From Lachnospiraceae bacterium (lineage in GTDB: Bacteria; Bacillota; Clostridia; Lachnospirales; Lachnospiraceae), in the NCBI GenBank assembly GCA_028693165.1, contig JAQUVX010000006.1, forward strand, positions 62,001 to 126,000: DNA of 64,000 nt, in the 5' to 3' direction. This document shows positions 52,710 through 60,636 of this stretch, piece by piece. The translations under genes were made by a program, and so were the position numbers. Every line of letters starts with the position of its first letter. The first letter of the stretch is position 1. Under the pieces are notes generated by a model. It ran no database searches. It was not told the origin of the DNA and was given only the letters and a program-made list of their open reading frames with translations.

Positions 52710-55070
52710 TCATTCATTATTTTCAGTCACCTCGCCCAAACTCATCTCCTCTCCCATCTGATATTGCTCCACACTGCAAATCTCTCTTCCTCCATCCCAC
52801 TCTGGAGTTTTTTCAAATGGATGACGCACAACTAACCTGCCATAATCATTCTCATCCAACCGGGTCATACCAGTCAGCTCCCCAGTACCGGATAAATATC
52901 TCTGAATATTTTCTTCTGTCAATGCGACCTGCGTACAAAAATCTGCATTAGCAAGCCACTGATACATCTTTTGTACTCCGACTTTGTTGTCGTCTCGTTG
53001 TGAATCTAAAGTGAACTCTGATTCATCACGAATCTTATATGCATCTAATTTCTGCAGCATTGTATCTGAAAAATCAAAGAGCGTTCCTGTGTGCCAATCG
53101 CGCACTGTTCCAACTGTTATAATACGATTTCCACCTGGAAGAACAGCCAGATCACCTTGTGCATCTTCAAAAGTTTCATTTATCTTCAATTCAGACGAAT
53201 ACGTCAGAGTATAAATCTGCACTCCCCATCGACCATCATGAAGAAATACAACCGCCTCCATCACTCCGTCACTATCGGCATCCATTACTGCAAAAGATTC
53301 CGAAGAAGTGTCTTCTGTTGGCTGCAGCTCCGGTCGATGCAGTAATGCATCCTGATAAGCTGCTATTGCAGCACGATTTCTTTCATTATCATATTCATTA
53401 CCTTCCTGATTCAGTTGTAAAGGTTGTAATTCCTCCTGAGATGTTTCCGATGTCTCATTTTCCTGTTGTTTCTCCGACATTTGTGGTTCTGTGATTGCGT
53501 CTGTCTCTTCCACAGAATCCAGTTCCTCTGCGTCCTCATTCACCTTATAAAAATCCAGGGTAAAGACAAGATCCTCTGATTTCTCCGAGTATAACACCCA
53601 CTCATTTCCATACTTTACGACTACCACTTCTGCCGTGCCCTTGCCGCTTCCATTGGAACCCTCGATTTTCATGTCCAGCTCCATGTGATATGCCTTTGTC
53701 ACCTTAAGTTTGGCCAGATATACATCCAGTTTTTCTTTCTCGTCCTCCTCCCAGTTGAACATATACATAATTTGACTCTTTGGATAAAGTAAATCCGTAT
53801 TATTTTCATAGTACTGCCTAATTTGTTTCAATTCCTTTTCTGTGACCTTTTTTGTGGATACCTTGTTATATGTTATTTTCCAATCTTTTCCATATACACG
53901 ATCAAATGTCATTGCATCAGCAACATAAAGACTGGTATAATACTGATCTCCTTTATCTATACCCCAGATTCTTCTTTTGTTTGATACATCAATGCCCTTG
54001 TCATTTTTCAGGAGCTTGTTAATTCGCTTCACTACCTCCTCTGGATAATAAACACCTGTATCAACAGCAACCGTATATTCCCGATGATTGTAACCATTGA
54101 TTTTCTCTTTAATTGGATCCATATAGCTGCCGCTTCCAGCAAATCCCACAGCGGTTCCTCCAACAGCCATTACCAACACCGCCGAACCAGCGGCGATTGC
54201 TTTCGCTCCAACCGACAAGCCGGAAAGAGTTGTAATCGATTTGGAAATGCATTGTCCTCCAATCCGGGAAAGTTTTCTTAAGGATTCGCTTTCTTTTATT
54301 TTCTTAGCTGCACCCTTTGCTGTCTGCTTCAATTTTTCTTCAATTTTTTCTGCACGCTTCCTGACCGCTGCCATCTTCTCTCCGGAGCTCCCTGCTTTCG
54401 ATGTTCCTGCCGCAAATCCTGCAGATGCTGCATATACATTTTCGTGGAAGGCCATTGCAACAAGTGCAGAAATCGGAACAAGCGCAAGCTCGATTCCCGC
54501 TTTTTTGAATTCGCTCTTACGTGCCACAAGCTTTTGTCGCCCCTGATACAGTCTGGACTTAATGGTATTCTCTGAGATGCCAAGATTCTCTGCCATCTCT
54601 TTGATGGTTACCTGCTGTCCATAGACCATCCAAAGTGCTGCTCTTTGATCTTCCGGTAACGCATCCAGAATTTCAGTAACAATTCTTGCGACTTCCTTTT
54701 GTTCTACAATCTGTTCCGGATTATAATAACCAGATTCGTCTTCTACTTCCGGCATCTGTCCATCTTCATCTTCCAGATCTGTAAACATCATGGAATTCTG
54801 TTTCATTCCGGTTCGAATGGCTATATTTGCTGCAATTCGATTGATCCATGCTTGTACTTTCCGGGAATCCTGCAACATATGAATCTTTTTATATACTTGA
54901 ATATATGTTTCCTGTAATATATCCTCATATTCTGCCGTCGCATGTGTGTATCTACGGATAACCGACAATGTAACCTGTTTTGACTCATCAAACAGGATTC
55001 GAAACAGCTCATCGCTATCCCCTTCCTTAGCCAAAATTGCAGTTGCTGCACTCACCAGTTTTTCGTTCAT
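52710..55070 (-). CDS. ECF-type sigma factor fused to a membrane-anchored extracytoplasmic domain
   Basis: 786 residues. Sigma region 2 spans about 20-90 (SVIRRYTHATAEYEDILQET; RKVQAWINRIAANIA) and region 4 about 140-187 (LDALPEDQRAALWMVYGQQ; IKEMAENLGISENTIKSRLY). A basic, helical linker leads to a membrane helix (AIAAGSAVLVMAVGGTAVGF, about 293-312). The remaining 470 residues should be outside: a first part with YYPEEVVKRINKLLKND, an acidic Glu/Gln-rich linker, and an FG-GAP-like part (FAVMDADSDGVMEAVVFLHD). One-chain sensor plus sigma factor; release by proteolysis or clustering is conceivable. 15 bp after the upstream membrane gene. Confidence 0.85.
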   Translation of the reverse strand: MNEKLVSAATAILAKEGDSDELFRILFDESKQVTLSVIRRYTHATAEYEDILQETYIQVYKKIHMLQDSRKVQAWINRIAANIAIRTGMKQNSMMFTDLEDEDGQMPEVEDESGYYNPEQIVEQKEVARIVTEILDALPEDQRAALWMVYGQQVTIKEMAENLGISENTIKSRLYQGRQKLVARKSEFKKAGIELALVPISALVAMAFHENVYAASAGFAAGTSKAGSSGEKMAAVRKRAEKIEEKLKQTAKGAAKKIKESESLRKLSRIGGQCISKSITTLSGLSVGAKAIAAGSAVLVMAVGGTAVGFAGSGSYMDPIKEKINGYNHREYTVAVDTGVYYPEEVVKRINKLLKNDKGIDVSNKRRIWGIDKGDQYYTSLYVADAMTFDRVYGKDWKITYNKVSTKKVTEKELKQIRQYYENNTDLLYPKSQIMYMFNWEEDEKEKLDVYLAKLKVTKAYHMELDMKIEGSNGSGKGTAEVVVVKYGNEWVLYSEKSEDLVFTLDFYKVNEDAEELDSVEETDAITEPQMSEKQQENETSETSQEELQPLQLNQEGNEYDNERNRAAIAAYQDALLHRPELQPTEDTSSESFAVMDADSDGVMEAVVFLHDGRWGVQIYTLTYSSELKINETFEDAQGDLAVLPGGNRIITVGTVRDWHTGTLFDFSDTMLQKLDAYKIRDESEFTLDSQRDDNKVGVQKMYQWLANADFCTQVALTEENIQRYLSGTGELTGMTRLDENDYGRLVVRHPFEKTPEWDGGREICSVEQYQMGEEMSLGEVTENNE

Positions 55071-55085
55071 TTGTACTGTTTTCTC

Positions 55086-55631
55086 CTATTTGTTCTCATT
55101 TACTGCGGACATAACCTCTTCATATATATGATTCCAGTTCATATTCATCTCCGATGTTCCCTGGGTCTGAGCAGAATCAATCATTTCTTTCGATTCAGAT
55201 AACTTCTTCACAAAGTTTCCGCATACGACAAAAATCGGGATAATAACAATCGGGTACATATAAGCCAACGCAGCTCCTCCCACAATGACAGCCATATACG
55301 TCATAACTGTCAGCATAATCTGAATCAAAAAGCCGAGTCCCACCATCCACATGGTCAACATTCCCATAAAAGCTGCGAATGCTTTTCCTATTTTTGCTGC
55401 AAATAATATAACTGAAATCAGTGATGACAATGTATCTGTAACATAATACAGCGCCAGGGTAATTCCTCCGCTAATCAATGCCAGAAGAATCCATAGAACC
55501 AGTGATTTTCCATTCATACAATGTATAAATATTATCATGTTGATTACAGTCATAATAAATGCAGCCAGATAGAGGATACCTCTCATCTCCTTATTTCCGA
55601 ATTTCTCACGCAACACTTCCAATTCTTTCAT
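55086..55631 (-). CDS. Membrane protein co-encoded with the sigma/sensor fusion
   Basis: 181 residues with about five hydrophobic segments from residue 18 to 140 (ILYLAAFIMTVINMIIFIHC; LVLWILLALISGGITLALYY; MLTMWMVGLGFLIQIMLTVM; YMYPIVIIPIFVVCGN) and a short soluble C-terminus. ATG 55631 follows GAGAGGAT. The position directly before the sigma fusion suggests a regulator or partner of it, as small membrane anti-sigma factors often are, but no such motif is visible. Confidence 0.7.
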   Translation of the reverse strand: MKELEVLREKFGNKEMRGILYLAAFIMTVINMIIFIHCMNGKSLVLWILLALISGGITLALYYVTDTLSSLISVILFAAKIGKAFAAFMGMLTMWMVGLGFLIQIMLTVMTYMAVIVGGAALAYMYPIVIIPIFVVCGNFVKKLSESKEMIDSAQTQGTSEMNMNWNHIYEEVMSAVNENK

Positions 55632-55704
55632 ACTAACATCCTCTCTTTCCTTTTGCAGAACCATCGTTCATTTCGATCGTTATCTTTTTCTGTTTTCATT
55701 TATG

Positions 55705-55732
55705 TAGACGCAGAAGTAAATCAAAAGGTTTT
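55705..55732 (-). promoter_or_regulatory. Candidate ECF-type promoter of the sigma/chaperone block
   Basis: On the minus strand AAAACC (55727-55732), 16 bp, CGTCTA (55705-55710): the AAC-N16-CGTC pattern of Gram-positive ECF sigma factors, 73 bp before the first gene. This would make the sigma fusion autoregulated. An overlapping TTGATT-16-TAAATG is a SigA alternative. The remainder of the 302-bp spacer holds the XRE control region. Confidence 0.45.
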
Positions 55733-55827
55733 AATATTTTTAAAAAAATCATTTCACTTTTTACCATCATACTTCTGACAATTTTGTCCCCGTCCACGAA
55801 CAGGGCATAGAAACATGCAGGGTTACC

Positions 55828-55883
55828 ATATAGTAAGTTGCTTTATAATAACTGATTATATCATAACTCACTATTTTGTAAAT
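55828..55883 (+). promoter_or_regulatory. Inverted repeat in front of the XRE gene
   Basis: ATAGTAAGTT and AACTCACTAT are inverted copies with one mismatch, about 25 bp apart, upstream of a TAAAAT and an AAAGGAG site for the XRE gene. Candidate autoregulatory operator. Confidence 0.4.
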
Positions 55884-55933
55884 TATTATTTGGTAACTTC
55901 TCTGATAAAATTAGAGAAAAAAGGAGCACTTAC

Positions 55934-56143
55934 ATGGCACATTTGCATATACGGATTGTAGAAATGCTTCAAGAACATAATATTAGTAAGAACACCATTT
56001 GCCGAGAACTGGACATTCCAAGAGGCAATTTTAATCGCTATTGCCGTGACGAATTCCAACGAATAGATGCCAATCTCATCTGTAAGCTATGTGAATACTT
56101 TGATTGCAATGTTGGTGAGCTGATTGAATATATCAAAGATTAA
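55934..56143 (+). CDS. Small XRE/Cro-like DNA-binding protein
   Basis: 69 residues with a helix-turn-helix of the HTH_26/Cro type: RIVEMLQEHNISKNTICREL, PRGNFNRYCRDEFQRID, CKLCEYFDCNVGELIEYIKD. The last segment is the typical end of compact phage- and island-type regulators. AAAGGAG lies 8 nt before ATG 55934. Transcribed opposite to the sigma/chaperone block, whose promoter region it shares, so it may control that block. Confidence 0.85.
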   Translation: MAHLHIRIVEMLQEHNISKNTICRELDIPRGNFNRYCRDEFQRIDANLICKLCEYFDCNVGELIEYIKD

Positions 56144-56149
56144 CTGTAT

Positions 56150-56750
56150 ACTATATTTGCAATAAGAAAAGCAGTTGTAACTCCTTAATAATACAAGGAT
56201 TGCAGTTGCTTTTCTATAAGGAACGAATTGCCCTTTTTTCACACCAGAAGCAATCGGGATATCATCCGTATGGGTTCCATGAAGGATGTAACCTTTAGCT
56301 ACTCTTCCATGGCATACTTTACTTCGCCACCAGGTGTGATACCGTGTAAAAATCCGCCTTCCTCGACTAAGTGTTCGCATTTTTCTACTTCTGCATACCA
56401 GGCCGCGATACTGCGCCGTGTTTGCGCCCGATTCTGCTTTTCCTTCCTTGCCTGAATAATACGTTGCCATTGCAAGGACTAAAAAGTTGAATTCTGGGGA
56501 AGAGCCTCTTTGTTTTTGCTGTTTTAATTATGATTTGTTTTTTGAATTTATAGATTTTATTTGGCTCTTTTTCAAAAAGAGCCACTCCGCTAGGAATGGC
56601 TCTTCTGATAATACTATTTTTGTAACTTATTTATATGCAGCTCTGAATCCATTGTCATAGAAAATCACAGTTTACAATGTATTTCCAGTAATCCTATTCT
56701 CCCCATACTGCGCAGTTGAAGCACGAGTACAGAAGTGGATTACAAAAGAA
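56150..56750. other. Gene-poor 700-bp stretch with decayed coding remnants
   Basis: Between 56,144 and 56,853 there is no intact gene. A minus-strand open stretch in one frame reads RKEKQNRAQTRRSIAAWYAE then EVEKCEHLVEEGGFLHG and stops at EVKYAMEE; a second frame continues GYILHGTHTDDIPIASG. This looks like a broken gene I cannot name. A GAAAAGCA.../...TGCTTTTC hairpin (56168-56216) may end the XRE transcript, and AGAGCCA/TGGCTCT (56576-56604) is a further hairpin. Confidence 0.45.
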
Positions 56751-56848
56751 CATGAAACCAATAGCACAGATTATGGCAGCCATCCACTCCATTTTCACTT
56801 AACAAAAAGCACTGTAGTTGTCGCATATTAACACGACTCTACAGTGCT
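56751..56848. repeat. Dispersed repeat, copy A (includes terminator of the DUF234 ATPase gene)
   Basis: A roughly 98-bp unit about 90% like copy B at 58,327-58,426 by eye. It ends in the perfect stem AGCACTGTAG / CTACAGTGCT, followed on the minus strand by TTTTTG, 5 bp after the ATPase stop. The other part contains ATTATGGCAGCCATCCACTC. Confidence 0.75.
56803..56848 (-). terminator. Terminator of the DUF234-type ATPase gene
   Basis: On the minus strand AGCACTGTAG ... CTACAGTGCT then TTTTTGTTAAG. Confidence 0.8.
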
Positions 56849-56853
56849 GCTGC

Positions 56854-58242
56854 TCAACAAAACAAATCATCAATCGTGAGTAATACAACACCTTCTTTTT
56901 TAGCTCGCTCCTGTACAGGTTTTGTATATCCTCCCTTGCTGATAAAAATAAAATGCTTTTTGATGTTCTCTGAAAACGACTCTGAAGCAATTACTAAATC
57001 ATCATATTCATCCATTGGCATCGCTTTATTCGTGAATTTGCACTCACAAAACAACACTTCTGTTTTGTTCTTATTAAAAGCCAGTACATCTACATCATCC
57101 TGTGCCCTTATCTTTGGATTATTCCCCCACCATTTACCAATCGCTGCAGGTACAAATGGAAGTGCTCTCTTCTTCGCCTGCTGAATCAAATACTGTTTGC
57201 AAATCTCCTCAAAGGCCAGTCCCATAAAATCCGATAACGAATCCCGAATCTCAATTGCTGATTCCTCATCACCCAGCATTTCATAATAACTTTTATTGCT
57301 AAAGATATATTGATACCAAAAGCGATAAAAATTATCCGTCAGTACATAAATTGTCTTTTTACTCTTTTCTGATTCTCCACAAGGGGTAATCCTCTCTACC
57401 AAACGAATCGTCTGTAGAGTCATAAGGTATTTACTGCACTTGGTTTTATCTTCATGAATACAATCCGCTATTTCTGTAACCTTATTATATCCCCTTGCAA
57501 TTGCTTCAAGGATACTGTTGTATACTCCTGGTTCACGCAGTTCCATTTTCAAGAGCATCTGAGGCTCATCATTTAAAAATGCACCATTTGCAATGATTCT
57601 ATTCTGTATATTATCCTGAATAGACTGGTCATCCGAAAATACATTTAAATATCTTGGTACTCCTCCCAGAATGCCATATGCAAGCAGTTTGTCTACATTG
57701 GAATACCGCGGATAGAACTTGGCCGCTTCCAGATAATTAAATGGCTTAACCTCCATTGATCCCGTTATTCTTCCATAGAGGGGACTTTCATATCCCATAA
57801 TATCATTAATCATAAAGCTGACACTTGAGCCACACAAAATCAACATCATATTCATATCTTTCCATTTATGATCGATTTCATGTTGTAACATACTTTTAAT
57901 AGATGGATTGGGACCCGCCATAAATGGAAATTCATCGATAATCAGGATCACTTTTTCTTGTTTTGTCTTAATTGTAATATATGACAATGCATCTTCCCAA
58001 CTCTGAAAAGGTGCAATAAACTGCTTATCAAAATAGAACTGGACTGTTCTGGAAAAATCCTGCAGATTCAGGCTGTCATTCTTCTCCTGCGCAGAATAGA
58101 AAATGGCACGGTGCTCACTGGCAAACTGCTGCAGAATGGTTGTCTTACCAACTCTTCTTCGCCCATACATCACCAGGAATTCAAATTTTGGGCTATCATA
58201 CATTTTTTCAATCTGTTCTAATTCTTGTTTTCTTCCAATCAT
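56854..58242 (-). CDS. AAA+ ATPase with DUF234 nuclease-like C-terminus
   Basis: 462 residues. The archaeal-type ATPase domain (PF01637) has Walker A YGRRRVGKTTILQQF (about 25-38), Walker B VILIIDEFPFMAG (about 98) and sensor LILCGSSVSFM. A winged-helix region precedes a C-terminal DUF234/PD-(D/E)XK-like domain (AQDDVDVLAF ... VLFCECKFTNKAM), whose D-x-D and E-C-K residues fit a nuclease core. Common in archaea and Clostridia near mobile DNA; role unproved, possibly defence or DNA handling. A palindrome overlaps its promoter. Confidence 0.88.
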   Translation of the reverse strand: MIGRKQELEQIEKMYDSPKFEFLVMYGRRRVGKTTILQQFASEHRAIFYSAQEKNDSLNLQDFSRTVQFYFDKQFIAPFQSWEDALSYITIKTKQEKVILIIDEFPFMAGPNPSIKSMLQHEIDHKWKDMNMMLILCGSSVSFMINDIMGYESPLYGRITGSMEVKPFNYLEAAKFYPRYSNVDKLLAYGILGGVPRYLNVFSDDQSIQDNIQNRIIANGAFLNDEPQMLLKMELREPGVYNSILEAIARGYNKVTEIADCIHEDKTKCSKYLMTLQTIRLVERITPCGESEKSKKTIYVLTDNFYRFWYQYIFSNKSYYEMLGDEESAIEIRDSLSDFMGLAFEEICKQYLIQQAKKRALPFVPAAIGKWWGNNPKIRAQDDVDVLAFNKNKTEVLFCECKFTNKAMPMDEYDDLVIASESFSENIKKHFIFISKGGYTKPVQERAKKEGVVLLTIDDLFC

Positions 58243-58260
58243 ATTCCCTCCTGCAAAGTT

Positions 58261-58303
58261 GTATACTCACAAGTAGTATACTCCAAATTACACTTCTTTT
58301 CAA
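58261..58303 (-). promoter_or_regulatory. Promoter and palindromic operator of the DUF234 ATPase gene
   Basis: On the minus strand TTGAAA (58298-58303), 17 bp, TATACT (58275-58280). GTATACT-N7-AGTATAC (58261-58281) is a perfect inverted repeat overlapping the -10, as expected for a repressor site. Confidence 0.7.
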
Positions 58304-58326
58304 GTACCTCCTCACCTGAATATGCA

Positions 58327-58426
58327 CATGAAAACCAACAGCACGGATTATGGCAGCCATCCACTCCATTTTTACTTAACAAAAAGCACCGTAGTTGTCT
58401 CATATCAAACACGACTCTACAGTGCT
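58327..58426. repeat. Dispersed repeat, copy B
   Basis: Close relative of copy A (56,751-56,848), with the stem AGCACCGTAG / CTACAGTGCT. It follows the DUF4143 ATPase gene by about 70 bp, so an unrelated gene has the same downstream flank. Confidence 0.75.
58381..58426 (-). terminator. Terminator of the DUF4143-type ATPase gene
   Basis: Stem AGCAC(T/C)GTAG-type inverted repeat with T tracts on both sides. Confidence 0.7.
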
Positions 58427-58495
58427 TTTATCTATATCCGTTCCTCTGTTCCATAAGTAAATTTAAAATCTATTTAACAAATGATGTCATATACC

Positions 58496-59701
58496 TTATT
58501 CTCTCAGCAGAAACTGCAACGCGTTGATTCTCCTGATTCCTTCATAATCAGCGTCAGGATCTTCATCCAGGGTTATGATATACTTTGGATAATGGTCTGT
58601 AATTTTCTGCAGCGGCCGTAATTCTCCCGCCAGTGTTGACTCTTCTCTAACGGTTGCAGCTACCTGATAGTAAATGGTTCCCTTACTATTCATTGCAACA
58701 AAGTCTACCTCCTCTGATTCCACCTTACCAACATAAACTTTATATCCACGTCGAATCAATTCCAGATAAACGATATTTTCCAGAATATGACCCGTGTCTG
58801 CATTTCTGGATCCAAGCAGCATATAACGCAGTCCAATGTCTACCACATAATATTTATCGAGTGTTTTTAAGTAATTCTTGCCTTTCACATCGTATCGTTT
58901 TGCCTGATATACAACAAATGCTTCCTCCAATGCAGTTATATATTTCTCAACAGTTTTAATATCTACTTTTCTTCCATCAGAGGTCATTGTATCACTTATT
59001 TTTTTAGTAGAGGTAAGATTACCGATATTATCAAACATGAATCGTATGACACTTTCAAGCATCATTACATCGGTAATCTTCTTTCTTGAGATAATATCCT
59101 TTAACATAACCGTGCTGTAAATACTCTCAAGGTACTGATTGATTACTTCTTCCTTATCACCCAGCATCATCGTATATGGAAATGAACTGAATTTCAGGTA
59201 CTTTTGGTATTTTAAGGACAACTCCTTTTCATCTCCGGTTGCTCTCACATATTCCTTAAATGAAAGCGGAAGCATCTTGACTTCCACATATCTTCCTGAT
59301 AGAAATGTTGCAATCTCTGAGGATAGCATATAAGCATTTGACCCCGTCAGGTACAAATCCACATTTGATTTCAGATTGAGGCTATCCACGACCTTCGGGA
59401 AGTCTGCCATATTTTGAATCTCATCAAAGAACACATAATGCATCCTATCATCTACAAGCCTGTCCTTGATATAACTGTACAACACCTTGGGCTGTTTCAA
59501 CTCTTCATAATCATAATCTTCAAAATTTATGTCAATGATATGATCTGCCTGTACTCCTGCCTCTTTTAAATAGTTCTGAAACATCTTCATCAAGGTAGAC
59601 TTACCACAGCGTCGGATTCCTGTCACTATCTTTATAATATCTTTATCCTTAAAGTCTTTTAATGTCTGGAGATATTCATCTCGTAATATGATTCTGTTCA
59701 T
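58496..59701 (-). CDS. AAA_14 / DUF4143 ATPase
   Basis: 401 residues. The AAA_14 domain has Walker A TGIRRCGKSTLMKMF (about 27-41) and Walker B HYVFFDEIQNMADF, with the sensor LYLTGSNAYML. The C-terminal DUF4143 domain ends with a PD-(D/E)XK-like region (GHILENIVYLELIRRGY; KVESEEVDFVAM; YYQVAATV). ATG 59701 follows AAGG at 5 nt. The family is abundant in gut Clostridia; function unsettled. Not related in sequence to the DUF234 ATPase beyond the general fold. Confidence 0.9.
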   Translation of the reverse strand: MNRIILRDEYLQTLKDFKDKDIIKIVTGIRRCGKSTLMKMFQNYLKEAGVQADHIIDINFEDYDYEELKQPKVLYSYIKDRLVDDRMHYVFFDEIQNMADFPKVVDSLNLKSNVDLYLTGSNAYMLSSEIATFLSGRYVEVKMLPLSFKEYVRATGDEKELSLKYQKYLKFSSFPYTMMLGDKEEVINQYLESIYSTVMLKDIISRKKITDVMMLESVIRFMFDNIGNLTSTKKISDTMTSDGRKVDIKTVEKYITALEEAFVVYQAKRYDVKGKNYLKTLDKYYVVDIGLRYMLLGSRNADTGHILENIVYLELIRRGYKVYVGKVESEEVDFVAMNSKGTIYYQVAATVREESTLAGELRPLQKITDHYPKYIITLDEDPDADYEGIRRINALQFLLRE

Positions 59702-59738
59702 AAATACCTTCTTTCCGGAGAACTGAATTTCTATTACA

Positions 59739-59793
59739 ATTATATCCCAAAACTTTATAATTTCCAAGAGTTATTGTATTTCATTCCAATAAC
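59739..59793 (-). promoter_or_regulatory. Promoter and inverted repeat of the DUF4143 ATPase gene
   Basis: On the minus strand TTGGAA (59762-59767), 17 bp, TATAAT (59739-59744). GTTATTG-N10-CAATAAC (59770-59793) is a perfect 7-bp inverted repeat just upstream of the -35. Confidence 0.7.
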
Positions 59794-59862
59794 TTGCAAT
59801 TATTATGTTTTTTTTCATAGTATCTCCATTTCGGGTAATTGCAGTTTGAAATTTCTACGATA

Positions 59863-60636
59863 CTACATGACGGTATTGGTATCCTCAAGGTAAACCTCCT
59901 TCAGTCTCGCAACAATATCTTCGTTTGCAATCATTCTTATTCCAATGGACTTGAGATCAACTGGCGATACTGTATAACTGTCAATAAAGAGTCTCATATC
60001 AGATTTAACCTCATCCGGTATCTCTGGTTTTTCATCTCCGTTCAGAATTGTAGCAAGTCGAGCGATATCATTCTTATGCTTTTTTATATCTTTTTCATCT
60101 ACATGCATTCCCTGCTGCCTTTTTTCTGTTAAATCAATCCATGCTTTTGCTTTAAACGGAATAATGTATTCAGGTGCCAGAACAACCAAATGATCCATCT
60201 CCACTCTCCCGTTCAACAACATATTGTAATAAACGTCATTTAACAAAATAGCTGACAGGCTCGACACTTCATCGCTAAAGTGAAGCGGAGTTAAGACACT
60301 ATCTGGCTCGGTTAATTCAAAGGCTTCTTTTGAGAACAATTCAAGCATATACGGATACCCTGGCTTGTCAGGTTTATCAAAACGATAGAATTGTGGACTT
60401 CCATTGCTTTTACATTTGTTACGATATCCACCAGCCTCAACAAACTGCCAAAACACTTTTGCAAATTCTGGTGTCAATGCCTCAACGATTAAAACCAAAT
60501 CCAAGTCTTTTGTTGCACGGAAGGAAGCATCTGATTGCTCCAGAATAACATCACATGCTGCCCCACCGATTAATACGTACTGTTCTTTAAAGTCTTTAAA
60601 GAACTCCTTAAATCTCTCGATTCCACCTACCATCAA
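59863..60636 (-). CDS. AbiEii-like nucleotidyltransferase toxin
   Basis: 257 residues of the DNA-polymerase-beta-type nucleotidyltransferase fold. The active-site strand-turn is VLIGGAACDVILEQ with the paired acidic residues in RATKDLDLVLIV. It overlaps the end of the wHTH partner by 29 nt and is preceded by it, the AbiEi-AbiEii order of type IV toxin-antitoxin and phage-abortive systems. Such toxins transfer nucleotides to tRNA ends. The fit rests on motifs and gene order. Confidence 0.8.
   Translation of the reverse strand: MMVGGIERFKEFFKDFKEQYVLIGGAACDVILEQSDASFRATKDLDLVLIVEALTPEFAKVFWQFVEAGGYRNKCKSNGSPQFYRFDKPDKPGYPYMLELFSKEAFELTEPDSVLTPLHFSDEVSSLSAILLNDVYYNMLLNGRVEMDHLVVLAPEYIIPFKAKAWIDLTEKRQQGMHVDEKDIKKHKNDIARLATILNGDEKPEIPDEVKSDMRLFIDSYTVSPVDLKSIGIRMIANEDIVARLKEVYLEDTNTVM

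Noticed and set aside
58327-58426. Transposon inverted terminal repeat for the repeat units A and B
   Set aside because: The two copies are in the same orientation, not inverted, and the genes between them are not transposases.
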